Source: Bacillus_BA songklensis (GTDB taxonomy: Bacteria; Bacillota; Bacilli; Bacillales; Bacillaceae_H). From it: 64,000 nt of DNA. A model generated the notes under the pieces. The model ran no database searches, was not told where the DNA came from, and was given only the letters and a program-made list of their open reading frames with translations. Shown here piece by piece: positions 52,773 to 61,704 of this stretch (the first letter of the stretch is position 1; every line of letters begins with the position of its first letter). The position numbers and the translations under genes are program-made. The stretch lies in assembly GCF_042649685.1 (NCBI RefSeq), contig NZ_JBHRZT010000020.1, positions 738,668 through 802,667 on the forward strand, in the 5' to 3' direction.

Positions 52773-54044
52773 ATGAAGTATGATGTAATTGTCATCGGGG
52801 GAGGACCTTCGGGACTCATGGCCTCGATTGCTGCAGGTGAAACAGGAGCAAAGGTGCTGCTTATCGATAAAGGTAATAAGCTTGGAAGAAAGCTTGCGAT
52901 TTCCGGGGGCGGCCGCTGCAATGTTACGAACCGGCTGCCCGTAGAAGAGATTGTGAAGCATATACCGGGTAATGGCCGCTTTTTATATAGCGCCTTCTCT
53001 GTTTTTAATAATGAGGATATTATTTCTTTTTTTGAAAATCTCGGTATTCAATTGAAAGAAGAAGATCACGGACGAATGTTTCCGATTACCGATAAAGCCC
53101 AATCAGTAGTAGATGCCTTAATCGGTGAACTCAAAAGACTAAAGGTGGATATTCAAACAAATACTCCTGTCGAAAAGGTGGAGTATGAAGATGGCCGCGT
53201 AAAAGGAGTGCATTTAAAAGACGGACGCTTTTTCGAGGCAAAAAGCGTCATCCTTGCGGTAGGAGGAAAATCTGTTCCTCATACAGGATCAACCGGTGAC
53301 GGATATGCATGGGCAGAAGAAGCCGGTCATACGATTACCGAACTTTATCCAACAGAGGTACCGGTCACTTCGGGTGAACCATTCATCCAAAATAAATCAT
53401 TACAAGGGCTTTCATTGCGAAATGTGGCTTTAAGTGTATTAAACAAAAAAGGAAAACCGGTTATCACCCATCAAATGGATATGATTTTTACTCATTTTGG
53501 CTTATCCGGACCCGCCGTGTTACGCTGCAGTCAGTATGTCGTAAAAGAGTTAAAAAAACAAAAAGCGAATACGGTCACGATGAGTCTTGATGCAATTCCC
53601 GACAAACATGAGGAACAGCTGTTTCAAGAAATGCTTAAACTAATAAAAGCTGATCCTAAAAAAGCGTTTAAAAATGTATGTAAAGGACTGCTTCCTGAAC
53701 GTTATCTATTATTTTTACTAGAGCAGGTGGGCATTGACGGACAAGCTGCCGCAGGGCAAATATCCCACGAAAAGATCAGGCAGTTCGTCAAACTGTGCAA
53801 ACAGTTTCCTATTCAGGTCAATGGTACCCTCTCCCTTGAAAAAGCGTTTGTCACCGGAGGAGGGATTTCTGTTAAAGAAATTCATCCGAAGGAAATGGCG
53901 TCCAAGCTGATGGCCGGCTTATATTTTTGCGGAGAAATTTTAGACATCCATGGCTATACGGGAGGATATAACATTACGGCTGCTCTTGTGACAGGAAGAT
54001 TAGCAGGAACAAACGCCGGGCAATATGCTCGCAGCCATTCATAA
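52773..54044 (+). CDS. ytfP: HI0933/BaiN-family flavoprotein YtfP
   Basis: A 423-residue FAD-dependent oxidoreductase of the HI0933/BaiN family. N-terminal dinucleotide fold VIVIGGGPSGLMASIAAGE (about 4-22), the family block GRKLAISGGGRCNVTN, and the C-terminal FVTGGGISVKEIHPKEMASKL and GEILDIHGYTGGYN that closes the FAD site. Substrate unknown. AGGTTGGTG lies before the ATG. Its stop codon coincides with the start of a dispersed repeat (TAAGAAAAGCGG). Divergent from murJ, as in B. subtilis. Confidence 0.92.
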   Translation: MKYDVIVIGGGPSGLMASIAAGETGAKVLLIDKGNKLGRKLAISGGGRCNVTNRLPVEEIVKHIPGNGRFLYSAFSVFNNEDIISFFENLGIQLKEEDHGRMFPITDKAQSVVDALIGELKRLKVDIQTNTPVEKVEYEDGRVKGVHLKDGRFFEAKSVILAVGGKSVPHTGSTGDGYAWAEEAGHTITELYPTEVPVTSGEPFIQNKSLQGLSLRNVALSVLNKKGKPVITHQMDMIFTHFGLSGPAVLRCSQYVVKELKKQKANTVTMSLDAIPDKHEEQLFQEMLKLIKADPKKAFKNVCKGLLPERYLLFLLEQVGIDGQAAAGQISHEKIRQFVKLCKQFPIQVNGTLSLEKAFVTGGGISVKEIHPKEMASKLMAGLYFCGEILDIHGYTGGYNITAALVTGRLAGTNAGQYARSHS

Positions 54045-54250
54045 GAAAAGCGGAGGCGACTGTTTAGCTCCGACGTCCGTTGGAACTCCTGACAAAGAAC
54101 CGCTTTTTGGTTCTGTAGGAAGGAGTGAAACGTAGGAGGAGCTAGGAGCCGCAGCTAGACAATAAGAAAAGCGGAGGCGACTGTTTAATCTTGAGGGCCG
54201 TAGGGGCTGGCTCGTGCAAGCTAGACCACCAAGAAAAGCGGAACGAGCCT
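54042..54250. repeat. GAAAAGCGGAGG dispersed repeat, tandem copies
   Basis: TAAGAAAAGCGGAGGCGACT occurs at 54042 and again at 54170, with a third partial start (AAGAAAAGCGGAA) at 54232. The unit holds GACAAAGAACCGCTTTTTGGTTC and ends AGCTAGAC. The same unit follows ytqB at 63881. Units beginning GAAAAGCG and ending AGCTAGACAATAAG are common in Bacillus genomes. Confidence 0.82.
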
Positions 54251-54258
54251 GGGATTTC

Positions 54259-54438
54259 CTAGGCTCGATAAACAACCATGGCTGAAAAGCAATAAATTTG
54301 TTCCCCCTCTTGATCTACGTGAAGAGCAACCTGGTACTTAATGTCGATGAGACTATCTTCCGATAACGTTCCCAAAAATCGGTTCAATTTTTGTTCTAGG
54401 TCTGTTTCATGCTCCTCATCAAATAATTTCACTTGCAC
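54259..54438 (-). CDS. Cse60/YteV-like small sporulation protein
   Basis: A 59-residue protein: VQVKLFDEEHETDLEQKLNR, then DIKYQVALHVD and EQIYCFSAMVVYR. This pattern (a short acidic start, DIKYQ and YCFSAM) matches the Cse60 family of sporulation proteins, which in B. subtilis includes yteV near ytfP. The start is GTG with GGTGGTG 8 nt upstream. It begins 4 nt after the 54443 gene, so the two are co-transcribed. A hairpin spans the stop codon. Confidence 0.72.
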   Translation of the reverse strand: MQVKLFDEEHETDLEQKLNRFLGTLSEDSLIDIKYQVALHVDQEGEQIYCFSAMVVYRA

Positions 54439-54442
54439 CTAT

Positions 54443-54676
54443 TCAACACCACCCTAAATCGCACCCTTCTACATAAGGTCCGGAAATAACAGAGGACGTG
54501 TCAATGACCTTTAAAATCTTCCCCTCTTCATACACATAGCCGTCCTGCAAATCATACTGCTTTCCTTCTTCTGAAAAAATAATTTTACCGATCATTTCTC
54601 TGTGAAAATATAACTCCATATACCCATCCTTTAATTTCGCGTTCACCCGTTCTGTCACGTTCATGATATGAAGCAT
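54443..54676 (-). CDS. Small conserved protein, possibly DUF2553-like
   Basis: A 77-residue protein starting MLHIMNVTERVNAKLKDG. The start at 54676 has GGAGG 7 nt upstream; the longer frame from 54736 has none. It has a repeated pattern of short beta strands (MELYFHREMIGKI, YDLQDGYVYEEGKI) like the YusG/DUF2553 group, but I am not sure of the family. It is translationally close (4 nt) to the Cse60-like gene, so a sporulation role is possible. Confidence 0.65.
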   Translation of the reverse strand: MLHIMNVTERVNAKLKDGYMELYFHREMIGKIIFSEEGKQYDLQDGYVYEEGKILKVIDTSSVISGPYVEGCDLGWC

Positions 54677-54883
54677 TGGCATTCCTCCTTTCTTCATGTT
54701 TACGACAAAATCCATCAACTTATGAATAACGTTCAAAAAATTTCCTTATCCGTAAATCGGGACAAAAAAAGAACCTTTCCCATCACCCCAGCGAGTTGCA
54801 AGGTTTGGATAGAAAGATTCTCTTTAAACTCAAGCTAGATTGACCTAGTGTTAACTTTAGGCCCATTCCCGTATTAGCTGTAT

Positions 54884-55189
54884 TTACTCTACATCTCCTG
54901 ACCATTCTAACATGCCGCCAACCATATTGCGCACCTTGTATCCTTGCTCTTGAAGGTATTCACAAACACGCTCGCTGCGATAACTGGATCGGCAAATAAA
55001 GATATACTCTTTGTTTTTATCAAAGTAATCCAGGTTTGCTGGGATATCACCCATTTTAATATGTATTGCTGTTGGAATTTTCCCGGATGCCACTTCTTCA
55101 TCTTCACGAACATCGACAAGCAATAACTTTTCTCCTGCTTCTAATTTCCTTTTTAATTCTTCTGTTGTAATCGTTGGAATATCTCTCAT
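54884..55189 (-). CDS. ytwF: Rhodanese-like protein YtwF
   Basis: A 101-residue single-domain rhodanese. The active-site loop CRSSYRS starts at Cys66, so it should carry persulfide; the CDE-type strand DVREDEE is at 26-32. It is cytosolic. AGAGGG lies before the ATG. It follows leuS on the same strand but is separated by a repeat and a terminator. Physiological sulfur acceptor unknown. Confidence 0.9.
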   Translation of the reverse strand: MRDIPTITTEELKRKLEAGEKLLLVDVREDEEVASGKIPTAIHIKMGDIPANLDYFDKNKEYIFICRSSYRSERVCEYLQEQGYKVRNMVGGMLEWSGDVE

Positions 55190-55317
55190 GTCATCTACCC
55201 TCTTTGCTTTGTATTGTTGAAGCTATTGTAACAAAAAAGACAGCATAAATTCCATGCAAACATACCTAAAGCCCGAAATTCCTTGCCTGTCTATAATAGC
55301 TACAAAAGATAAAGGAC

Positions 55318-55440
55318 ACTTCCATCAGTGGGGGTTTTCCTTTATACCCCACTTAAACTTCTCCGATTACGCTAAGTTTTGAAGTAGAGGTCTTACTGCC
55401 CGTTAATGCGGGATAAAAATCCCCTCATCCACTGATGCAA
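55318..55440 (-). repeat. Dispersed repeat, TTTATCC family, copy F (reverse)
   Basis: On the minus strand this reads TTTTTATCCCGCATTAACGGG, CAGTAAGACCTC and, at the end, CCCCCACTGATGG. The outer parts CATCAGTGG and CCACTGATG pair, so it could fold as one long hairpin. The start matches copy A at 8915. Confidence 0.6.
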
Positions 55441-55479
55441 AAGACGATCGGGAGATTAACTTCCCGATCGTCTTTTTTA
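55438..55479 (-). terminator. leuS terminator
   Basis: AAGACGATCGGGA and TCCCGATCGTCTT form a perfect 13-bp stem with a T run on both strands, overlapping the leuS stop codon. Confidence 0.92.
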
Positions 55480-57891
55480 GTTAGCAACAATATTCACTAA
55501 TTTACCAGGAACAGCAATAACTTTACGTACTGTTTTTCCTTCGATTTGCTGTTGAACACTCTCATCCGACATGGCTATTTCTTCCATTTCCTCTTTTGAG
55601 GCTTTCGCAGAAATGCTTAGTTTGGCACGAACTTTTCCGTTCACTTGAATGACGATTTCTACCTCGTCTTCTACAAGTTTTGCCTCATCATATGCTGGCC
55701 ATGCTTCGTAAGAGATGGATTCGCTGTGGCCAAGTTTGGACCAAAGCTCTTCTGCAATATGCGGACAAATCGGTGACAATAGTTTTACAAAGCCTTCCAC
55801 AAATGTTTTTGGTAATACTTCCGCTTTATAGGCATCATTGATGAAGACCATTAGTTGTGAAATACCCGTATTAAAACGAAGTCCCTCATAGTCTTCCGTC
55901 ACTTTCTTCACTGTTTGGTGGTAGACACGTTCTAAGACCGCATCGCTGCTGTCTTGAATTTTGTCACTTAGCGTACCATCTTCATTTACAAACAAACGCC
56001 ATACCCGATCCAAGAAACGGCGTGATCCATCTAATCCTTTTGTTGACCATGCAATAGACGCTTCAAGAGGTCCCATAAACATCTCATACAATCGAAGGGT
56101 GTCCGCTCCGTGGCTTGTTACGATTTCATCAGGGTTCACTACGTTTCCTCTTGATTTACTCATCTTTTCATTGTTTTCCCCTAGAATCATTCCCTGGTTA
56201 AATAATTTTTGGAATGGCTCTTTTGTTGTCACAACACCGATGTCGTATAAGAATTTATGCCAGAAACGTGCATACAGCAAGTGAAGCACCGCATGTTCTG
56301 CACCGCCGATGTAAATATCGACCGGCAGCCATTGTTCAAGCTTTTCAGTATCCGCTAATTTATCATGGTTATGCGGATCGATATAACGCAGGTAGTACCA
56401 GCAGCTTCCTGCCCATTGCGGCATCGTATTTGTTTCACGGCGTCCTTTTTTGCCTGTCTCAGGATCCACCACATTTACCCATTCCTCGATATTGGCTAAT
56501 GGAGATTCTCCTGTACCGGACGGTTTGATTTCTTTTGTTACTGGAAGCATCAACGGAAGTTGTTCCTCAGGCACAACTGTCATCGTGCCGTCTTCCCAAT
56601 GAATGACAGGAATTGGCTCGCCCCAATAACGCTGACGGCTGAACAACCAGTCACGAAGACGATATGTGACTTCTTTGGAACCAATTTTCTTTTCTTCCAG
56701 CCATTCAATCATTTTAGTAATAGCTTCTTCTTTGTTTAAGCCATTTAAGAAGTCGGAGTTTACATGCTCACCATCACCTGTATACGCTTCTTTCGTTACG
56801 TCTCCTCCTGCCACTACTTCTTTAATCGGCAGATCGAACTTTTTAGCGAATTCAAAGTCACGCTCATCGTGAGCAGGTACTGCCATAATCGCACCCGTGC
56901 CATAGCTCATTAGTACATAATCGGCAATCCAAATCGGCATTCTCTCGCCATTTACCGGGTTGATTGCGTATGCACCTGTAAACACACCTGTCTTATCCTT
57001 TGCTAAATCTGTACGCTCAAGATCACTTTTTGCTTTCACTTGATCCAAATAAGTGTTTACCGCTTCTTTTTGCTCAGAAGTCGTAATTTTTTCAACAAAT
57101 GGATGTTCAGGGGCTAACACTGCGTACGTTGCACCAAACAAGGTATCCGGACGCGTCGTGAAAACAGTGAACGTTTCATTATGCCCTTCAATATTAAAGT
57201 GAACATGCGCACCTTCAGATCGGCCTATCCAGTTACGCTGCATTTCTTTAATGCTCTCAGGCCAGTCAAGTTCTTCCAAATCTTCTAATAAACGATCTGC
57301 ATAAGCTGTAATTTTTAACATCCATTGCTTCATCGGTCGGCGTTCAACCGGATGTCCTCCGCGCTCGCTTTTGCCGTCGATGACTTCCTCGTTGGCCAAT
57401 ACCGTCCCTAATGCCGGACACCAGTTTACAGCCACCTCATCAATATAGGCTAAACCTTTTTCGTAAAGCTTCAAGAAAATCCATTGCGTCCACTTGTAGT
57501 AATTTGGATCTGTCGTATTGATTTCTCGATCCCAATCGTAGGAGAAACCCAGTGATTTAATTTGACGGCGGAAATTATCAATATTGTGCTTTGTGAATTC
57601 AGCAGGGTCATTTCCAGTATCTAACGCATATTGCTCAGCAGGCAGCCCGAATGCATCCCATCCCATTGGATGAAGCACATTGTACCCTTGCATGCGTTTC
57701 ATTCGGGACAAGATATCCGTTGCGGTATATCCTTCAGGATGTCCTACATGAAGACCCGCCCCGGATGGATACGGGAACATATCTAACGCATAAAATTTAC
57801 GTTTACCTTTATCCTCCGTCGTTTTGAACGTTTTATTGTTTTCCCAATAATGCTGCCATTTTTTCTCAATCTCTTGATGATTGAAAGCCAT
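55477..57891 (-). CDS. leuS: Leucyl-tRNA synthetase LeuS
   Basis: Charges tRNA-Leu. The 804-residue class I synthetase has the HIGH counterpart LHVGH at about 47-51, the CP1 editing domain with the threonine-rich TVFTTRPDTLFGATYAVLAPEHP, KMSKS at about 575 (NEKMSKSRGN) and a C-terminal anticodon-binding part. Length is standard for Bacillus. A complete T-box with CUC specifier precedes it. Confidence 0.97.
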   Translation of the reverse strand: MAFNHQEIEKKWQHYWENNKTFKTTEDKGKRKFYALDMFPYPSGAGLHVGHPEGYTATDILSRMKRMQGYNVLHPMGWDAFGLPAEQYALDTGNDPAEFTKHNIDNFRRQIKSLGFSYDWDREINTTDPNYYKWTQWIFLKLYEKGLAYIDEVAVNWCPALGTVLANEEVIDGKSERGGHPVERRPMKQWMLKITAYADRLLEDLEELDWPESIKEMQRNWIGRSEGAHVHFNIEGHNETFTVFTTRPDTLFGATYAVLAPEHPFVEKITTSEQKEAVNTYLDQVKAKSDLERTDLAKDKTGVFTGAYAINPVNGERMPIWIADYVLMSYGTGAIMAVPAHDERDFEFAKKFDLPIKEVVAGGDVTKEAYTGDGEHVNSDFLNGLNKEEAITKMIEWLEEKKIGSKEVTYRLRDWLFSRQRYWGEPIPVIHWEDGTMTVVPEEQLPLMLPVTKEIKPSGTGESPLANIEEWVNVVDPETGKKGRRETNTMPQWAGSCWYYLRYIDPHNHDKLADTEKLEQWLPVDIYIGGAEHAVLHLLYARFWHKFLYDIGVVTTKEPFQKLFNQGMILGENNEKMSKSRGNVVNPDEIVTSHGADTLRLYEMFMGPLEASIAWSTKGLDGSRRFLDRVWRLFVNEDGTLSDKIQDSSDAVLERVYHQTVKKVTEDYEGLRFNTGISQLMVFINDAYKAEVLPKTFVEGFVKLLSPICPHIAEELWSKLGHSESISYEAWPAYDEAKLVEDEVEIVIQVNGKVRAKLSISAKASKEEMEEIAMSDESVQQQIEGKTVRKVIAVPGKLVNIVAN

Positions 57892-57970
57892 GAATTGTCC
57901 TCCTCATTTCATTATTCACTCTGAAGATTGATAAAGTCATCTACTCTCATTCTAGACAGTTTGACCTAAA

Positions 57971-58225
57971 TAAAAAACCTCCCATCCCAAAAAGGGACGA
58001 GAGGATTCTTTCATCTTCCCGCGGTACCACCCACATTAGTGCATAAAACTGACACTCGCTTTAATCCTTTAACGCAGGCAATACGGCAAACATTACTCTT
58101 GCTTGTAAGCAAGCTGTTTCACATTTGCAACTCAAAGGCGAGTTCATGAACGCTCGTTTGCTGACTTACACCAACCGTCAACTCTCTTTGCTCGCTTCGT
58201 TCATTACTACTCCTTTTCAACGCTT
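57971..58225 (-). promoter_or_regulatory. T-box riboswitch of leuS (Leu specifier)
   Basis: The minus strand has GGTGGTACCGCGGG at 58018-58031, a terminator stem (CGTCCCTTTTTGGGATGGGAGG with a T run), and stem I with GGAGTAGTAATGAACG. The specifier stretch GAACTCGCC displays CUC, a leucine codon. Confidence 0.93.
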
Positions 58226-58306
58226 TTCATTGTCTCATTACTTTGTATTGTAAATAATATGGTTTAAAACCGCAAGTTGTTCGTTCGTATTTTACCAAAA
58301 TTATTT

Positions 58307-58362
58307 TTATCCCACTCTAACGGACAGTATCCCACCGAGTAAAGTTTCCCTTTATTACATAG
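58307..58362 (+). repeat. Short TTTATCC family remnant, copy G
   Basis: TTTTTATCCCACTCTAACGG, CAGTATCCCACC and GTAAAGTTTCCCTTTATTAC. It has the start and the GTTTC-C-TTTA end of the family with the middle lost. It lies in the 350-nt gap between the leuS T-box and the GntP gene; the rest of the gap is AT-rich without a gene. Confidence 0.45.
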
Positions 58363-58548
58363 TATACTATTTTTACAAACAGAAAACGAGCACTGAGATA
58401 ATAGAGGGCATTTATACTGTCATCATCACATTCTTTTCATTTTTTATTTTCTATTATGTTCTTTTATTTTTTTATTATACCATTATACTGCTATTCTCAG
58501 GTAAGAGAAACCCTTTTAGGAAAGCTTGGATAACTACGACTATATAAA

Positions 58549-58579
58549 AGCACGCTGTCCTTTTACAGGATAGCGTGCT
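58549..58579 (-). terminator. Terminator of the GntP permease gene
   Basis: AGCACGCTGTCC pairs with AGGATAGCGTGCT around a short loop; on the minus strand TTTTATATAG follows. Confidence 0.85.
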
Positions 58580-58605
58580 CCGTATAGCCTATTACTCTAG
58601 CCTTG

Positions 58606-59928
58606 TTATAATCCTAGACCAAAGGAGAATAGAACAATAGCTAAAATAACACCAACCAGCGGAACAATGACCGTCATGGCACCAACGGCACCATAAGCAT
58701 CTTGATGGGATTCTCCGCAGATTCCGCGTATCGTTGTGACAACATAACCATTATGCGGCAAAGAATCCAAACATCCCGAGGAAATAGCAAGGACACGGTG
58801 CAGCGCCTCTGGATTGACTCCTATGTCCATATAGTGGGGAGCTAAAATCGGTAAAGCAATCGCTTGACCACCGGATGCAGACCCGGTAATACCTGCAATG
58901 GCACTAACAGCAATCGCCCCCCCAATTAGCGGGCTTCCGGGAATACTTGTCATGGTATCGACCGCTACCTGGAATGCCGGCACAGCTTTTGCCACTCCGC
59001 CGAAGCCAACAACAGCCGCTGTATTACCGATGGCGATTAACGCCCCCAACGTTCCTTCCGATACCGCACTCCAGTAATTACGGAAGTATTTCCAGTTAAT
59101 AAGAGTCGTTGCGAGAACACCGCCTAATAAAGCGATAATTAGTGCGGATTGCTTTAAAGAATCATGGAATACAAAGGAAATAACTAGGACAACTAATAAA
59201 GGAATTAAACTTAAAATCGGGTTTGGGAGTTGACTGTCATCAGCTGTAATGGGATCATTGTCACGTGCAACGAAACGTTCACCCTTTTCTACTGCTTTTT
59301 TAATCATCCGTTTTAGCCACCAATAACCAAACACAGCCATAACGATGGCCACGATTAAACTCACTTCCCAGCCTGCATACGGACTAGTTCCTAAATACTC
59401 GATTGGAATCCAGTTTTGGATTTCGGGAGAGCCCGCCGATGTCATCGTAAATGTAACCGAACCAAATGCCAGGGCAGCTGGGATGAATCTTCTTGGTAAA
59501 TCGGCTTGTTTGAACAAGCTTACTGCCATCGGATACACTGAGAATGCTACGACGAATAGACTGACGCCCCCATATGTTAAGATAGCACAAGCCAGCACGA
59601 CCGCTAATGCGGCACGCTTCATCCCCATTTTCTCAACAATCCACTTAGAAACAGAATCAGCCGCACCACTGTCTTCCATCACCTTTCCAAAAATGGCCCC
59701 CAGCAAGAACATTAAATACCAGGACGTCACGAAGCCCGAAAAACCAGTCATATAATTTCCGACAAAATTAGCTTCTCCTTCTCCTACAAGCTGCGGAAAA
59801 AGAGGCATGCCGCCCAGCACTGCCACAAACAAAGCACAAAGCGGGCCGGCAACCAGGAGATTCATTCCTCTCATGGTTAAGATGATTAATAAAGCAAGTC
59901 CCCCGATTAGACCAATCATACTTAACAT
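58606..59928 (-). CDS. GntP family permease (gluconate/hydroxy-acid type)
   Basis: A 440-residue membrane protein with about 12-14 hydrophobic segments and the GntP pattern: MNLLVAGPLCALFVAVLGG, the GGVSLFVVAFSVYPMAVSLF stretch, FTMTSAGSPEIQNWIPI, and near the end GSASGGQAIALPILAP and SSGCLDSLPHNGYVVT. The family carries gluconate, D-serine, hydroxybutyrate and similar acids; the branch without gntK/gntZ next to it cannot be assigned. GGGGGAG lies before the ATG. A near-perfect cre lies 31 nt upstream, so it should be repressed on glucose. Confidence 0.85.
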   Translation of the reverse strand: MLSMIGLIGGLALLIILTMRGMNLLVAGPLCALFVAVLGGMPLFPQLVGEGEANFVGNYMTGFSGFVTSWYLMFLLGAIFGKVMEDSGAADSVSKWIVEKMGMKRAALAVVLACAILTYGGVSLFVVAFSVYPMAVSLFKQADLPRRFIPAALAFGSVTFTMTSAGSPEIQNWIPIEYLGTSPYAGWEVSLIVAIVMAVFGYWWLKRMIKKAVEKGERFVARDNDPITADDSQLPNPILSLIPLLVVLVISFVFHDSLKQSALIIALLGGVLATTLINWKYFRNYWSAVSEGTLGALIAIGNTAAVVGFGGVAKAVPAFQVAVDTMTSIPGSPLIGGAIAVSAIAGITGSASGGQAIALPILAPHYMDIGVNPEALHRVLAISSGCLDSLPHNGYVVTTIRGICGESHQDAYGAVGAMTVIVPLVGVILAIVLFSFGLGL

Positions 59929-59958
59929 CTTTTCTCCCCCTTTAACATATCATTATAA

Positions 59959-59972
59959 AGAAAACGCTTTCA
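59959..59972 (-). promoter_or_regulatory. cre site upstream of the GntP gene
   Basis: On the minus strand TGAAAGCGTTTTCT, which differs from the CcpA consensus only in the final base. It touches a TATAAT-like -10 (TATAAT at 59951-59956 reversed), so bound CcpA would block RNA polymerase. Confidence 0.75.
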
Positions 59973-60063
59973 ATAACTTCGAAAACACCTTTCAAGGTTG
60001 TCTTCTCTGTCTATCACTATATTATTTTGGTTATAACCATTACATTCTACATTTCTCAAAAAA

Positions 60064-60290
60064 TATATGAATCCACGTAAGACCTTTTCAGCCTATTCCG
60101 GATAAAGGGACAGAAGGACCGTGAAGAGAATAGGAAGTGATGACAGGTGTTAAAAAATTACGTTATTTATATGAATAAACGGACATGAATAAAAAGCATC
60201 CATGTCCGTTTACTTACGCATAAGCAGTTGGCAAACAACCCTATGGTCTCTTGCCAACTGCTTATTTGAGAGCCTTTATAAGCTAATTCA
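60064..60290. repeat. Multi-hairpin element, long copy 6
   Basis: Starts TATATGAATCCACGTAA; an inverted, imperfect end TTACGTTATTTATATG lies at 60158-60175. Then come two perfect stems: AAACGGACATG with its complement (about 60177-60212) and GCATAAGCAGTTGGCAA with TTGCCAACTGCTTAT (60218-60266). The core TTACGCATAAGC is between them and the tail GAGAGCCTTTATAAGCT follows. It fills the gap between two transporter genes. Confidence 0.72.
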
Positions 60291-60340
60291 AGATGATAGA
60301 ACAGAACGACCGTATGAAAATCTGAACCATAACAATAAGT

Positions 60341-61537
60341 TTAGGAAGCAGCCCCCGCAATGGTTTCGGCTTGTTGCACTTGATTGATTTTCCGGTTATA
60401 CGCCGCTGTGGTGAATAGAGAAATAACCAAGAAACCAATCAATACGTAAAACAGGGCACTCATATTGTAGTAATCTGCCAGTACGCCGCCAATTAAAGGA
60501 CCAATCATTCTTCCGCCTGTTGCTGTACTGTTTACCACACCTTGATAAAAACCTTCTCTTCCCTTTGGGGCAACCATGCTTGCAATAGTCGGCACGGCCG
60601 GCCACACAAACATTTCCCCAATCGTCAAGACAATCATAGCTACAAGGAAATGCCAAAATTGATGAGAAACGGAGACAATAGCAAATGAAGCAATAAAGAT
60701 GGAAATCCCAATCATGATTTGAGCTTTTAATGTTTTGGCTATTAATTTAATAAGACCATTAACAATCGGCTGTCCGATCACAATGAGCAACCCGTTGATC
60801 GTCCAAAGCAAACTATATTGTTTCAATGATATATCGATCTCCTGTGTATAGGCAGAAATTGTTGAGGCCCATTGGGAGTAAGCAACCCAGCATAGTAAAT
60901 AGCCCATACAAAGCGTTAGCAGGGCTTGAAATTTGGCGTGGTTTTTTACAGGAGATATCTCATCGAGTACACTAACTTGTTTGGCTTTTTCTGCAGATAT
61001 CTTACGATAGGAAAACGCTGCTATCAGGAAAAAGAGCATATACATCATCGCATTGGCAATAAAAATATATTTAAAGGAATAAGAGGCAACGAGCCCGCCA
61101 AGAGCAGAGCCAATAGCAACACCGGCATTTTGGGCAACATACAAAGCATTGAAGGCTTTACGCCCTCCTTCCGGCCATACCGTTCCACCCATTGCATACA
61201 TGGCTGGAAATACAATTCCTGACCCTAGTCCGATGATAACGAGCAAAACGATGTAAAAAGACCACTCATGGAAAAAGACGAGTGTAACCAATGCCGCAAG
61301 TGTAATAAGGATTCCTGATAAAATGGATTTATAGCCGCCAACCTTATCAAACAACACTCCGCCCAATAGATTTCCGACAACACTTGCTCCGGAATTGAGC
61401 ATTAACACGACACCGGCCACAGAGAGTGATTTACCTAAATGCTCATGAATATAAATCGTATTTAAAGGCCATAAGAAAGAAGCCCCTGTTACATTGATGA
61501 GCATTCCAATTACTAGGAGCCAAAGTGCACGAGGCAT
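60341..61537 (-). CDS. MFS transporter (drug-efflux-like, YttB-type)
   Basis: A 398-residue protein with 12 hydrophobic segments and MFS features: the loop after helix 2 reads LGGVLFDKVGGYKS, and helix 5 holds GVAIGSALGGLVAS, a drug/proton antiporter pattern. The place near ytzC and ytqAB fits yttB of B. subtilis, a transporter of unknown substrate; I do not use the symbol because I cannot confirm it. AGGAGG lies 10 nt before the ATG. Confidence 0.8.
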   Translation of the reverse strand: MPRALWLLVIGMLINVTGASFLWPLNTIYIHEHLGKSLSVAGVVLMLNSGASVVGNLLGGVLFDKVGGYKSILSGILITLAALVTLVFFHEWSFYIVLLVIIGLGSGIVFPAMYAMGGTVWPEGGRKAFNALYVAQNAGVAIGSALGGLVASYSFKYIFIANAMMYMLFFLIAAFSYRKISAEKAKQVSVLDEISPVKNHAKFQALLTLCMGYLLCWVAYSQWASTISAYTQEIDISLKQYSLLWTINGLLIVIGQPIVNGLIKLIAKTLKAQIMIGISIFIASFAIVSVSHQFWHFLVAMIVLTIGEMFVWPAVPTIASMVAPKGREGFYQGVVNSTATGGRMIGPLIGGVLADYYNMSALFYVLIGFLVISLFTTAAYNRKINQVQQAETIAGAAS

Positions 61538-61674
61538 ATATCGAGTACCTCCTTTTTAAACTTTTTAAAACCGTAAATTTCGAGTTCCAAAATAAATTGT
61601 ATGGCCTTCTTGCCCTTTTGACAATACAAAGAAAAAACTTTATTTTTTTGAAATATAAGATCTTTTTCATGCAT

Positions 61675-61704
61675 AAAAAACAGCCCGCTGGAGGCTGTTT
61701 TTAT
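61675..61704 (-). terminator. Terminator after the 61701 small gene
   Basis: AAAAACAGCC and GGCTGTTTTT form a 10-bp stem around a 7-nt loop, overlapping the stop codon of the small gene; a T run follows on the minus strand. Confidence 0.88.

Noticed and set aside
59345..59755. 136-codon plus-strand open frame
   Set aside because: Antisense to the GntP permease gene; composition and position fit a shadow frame.
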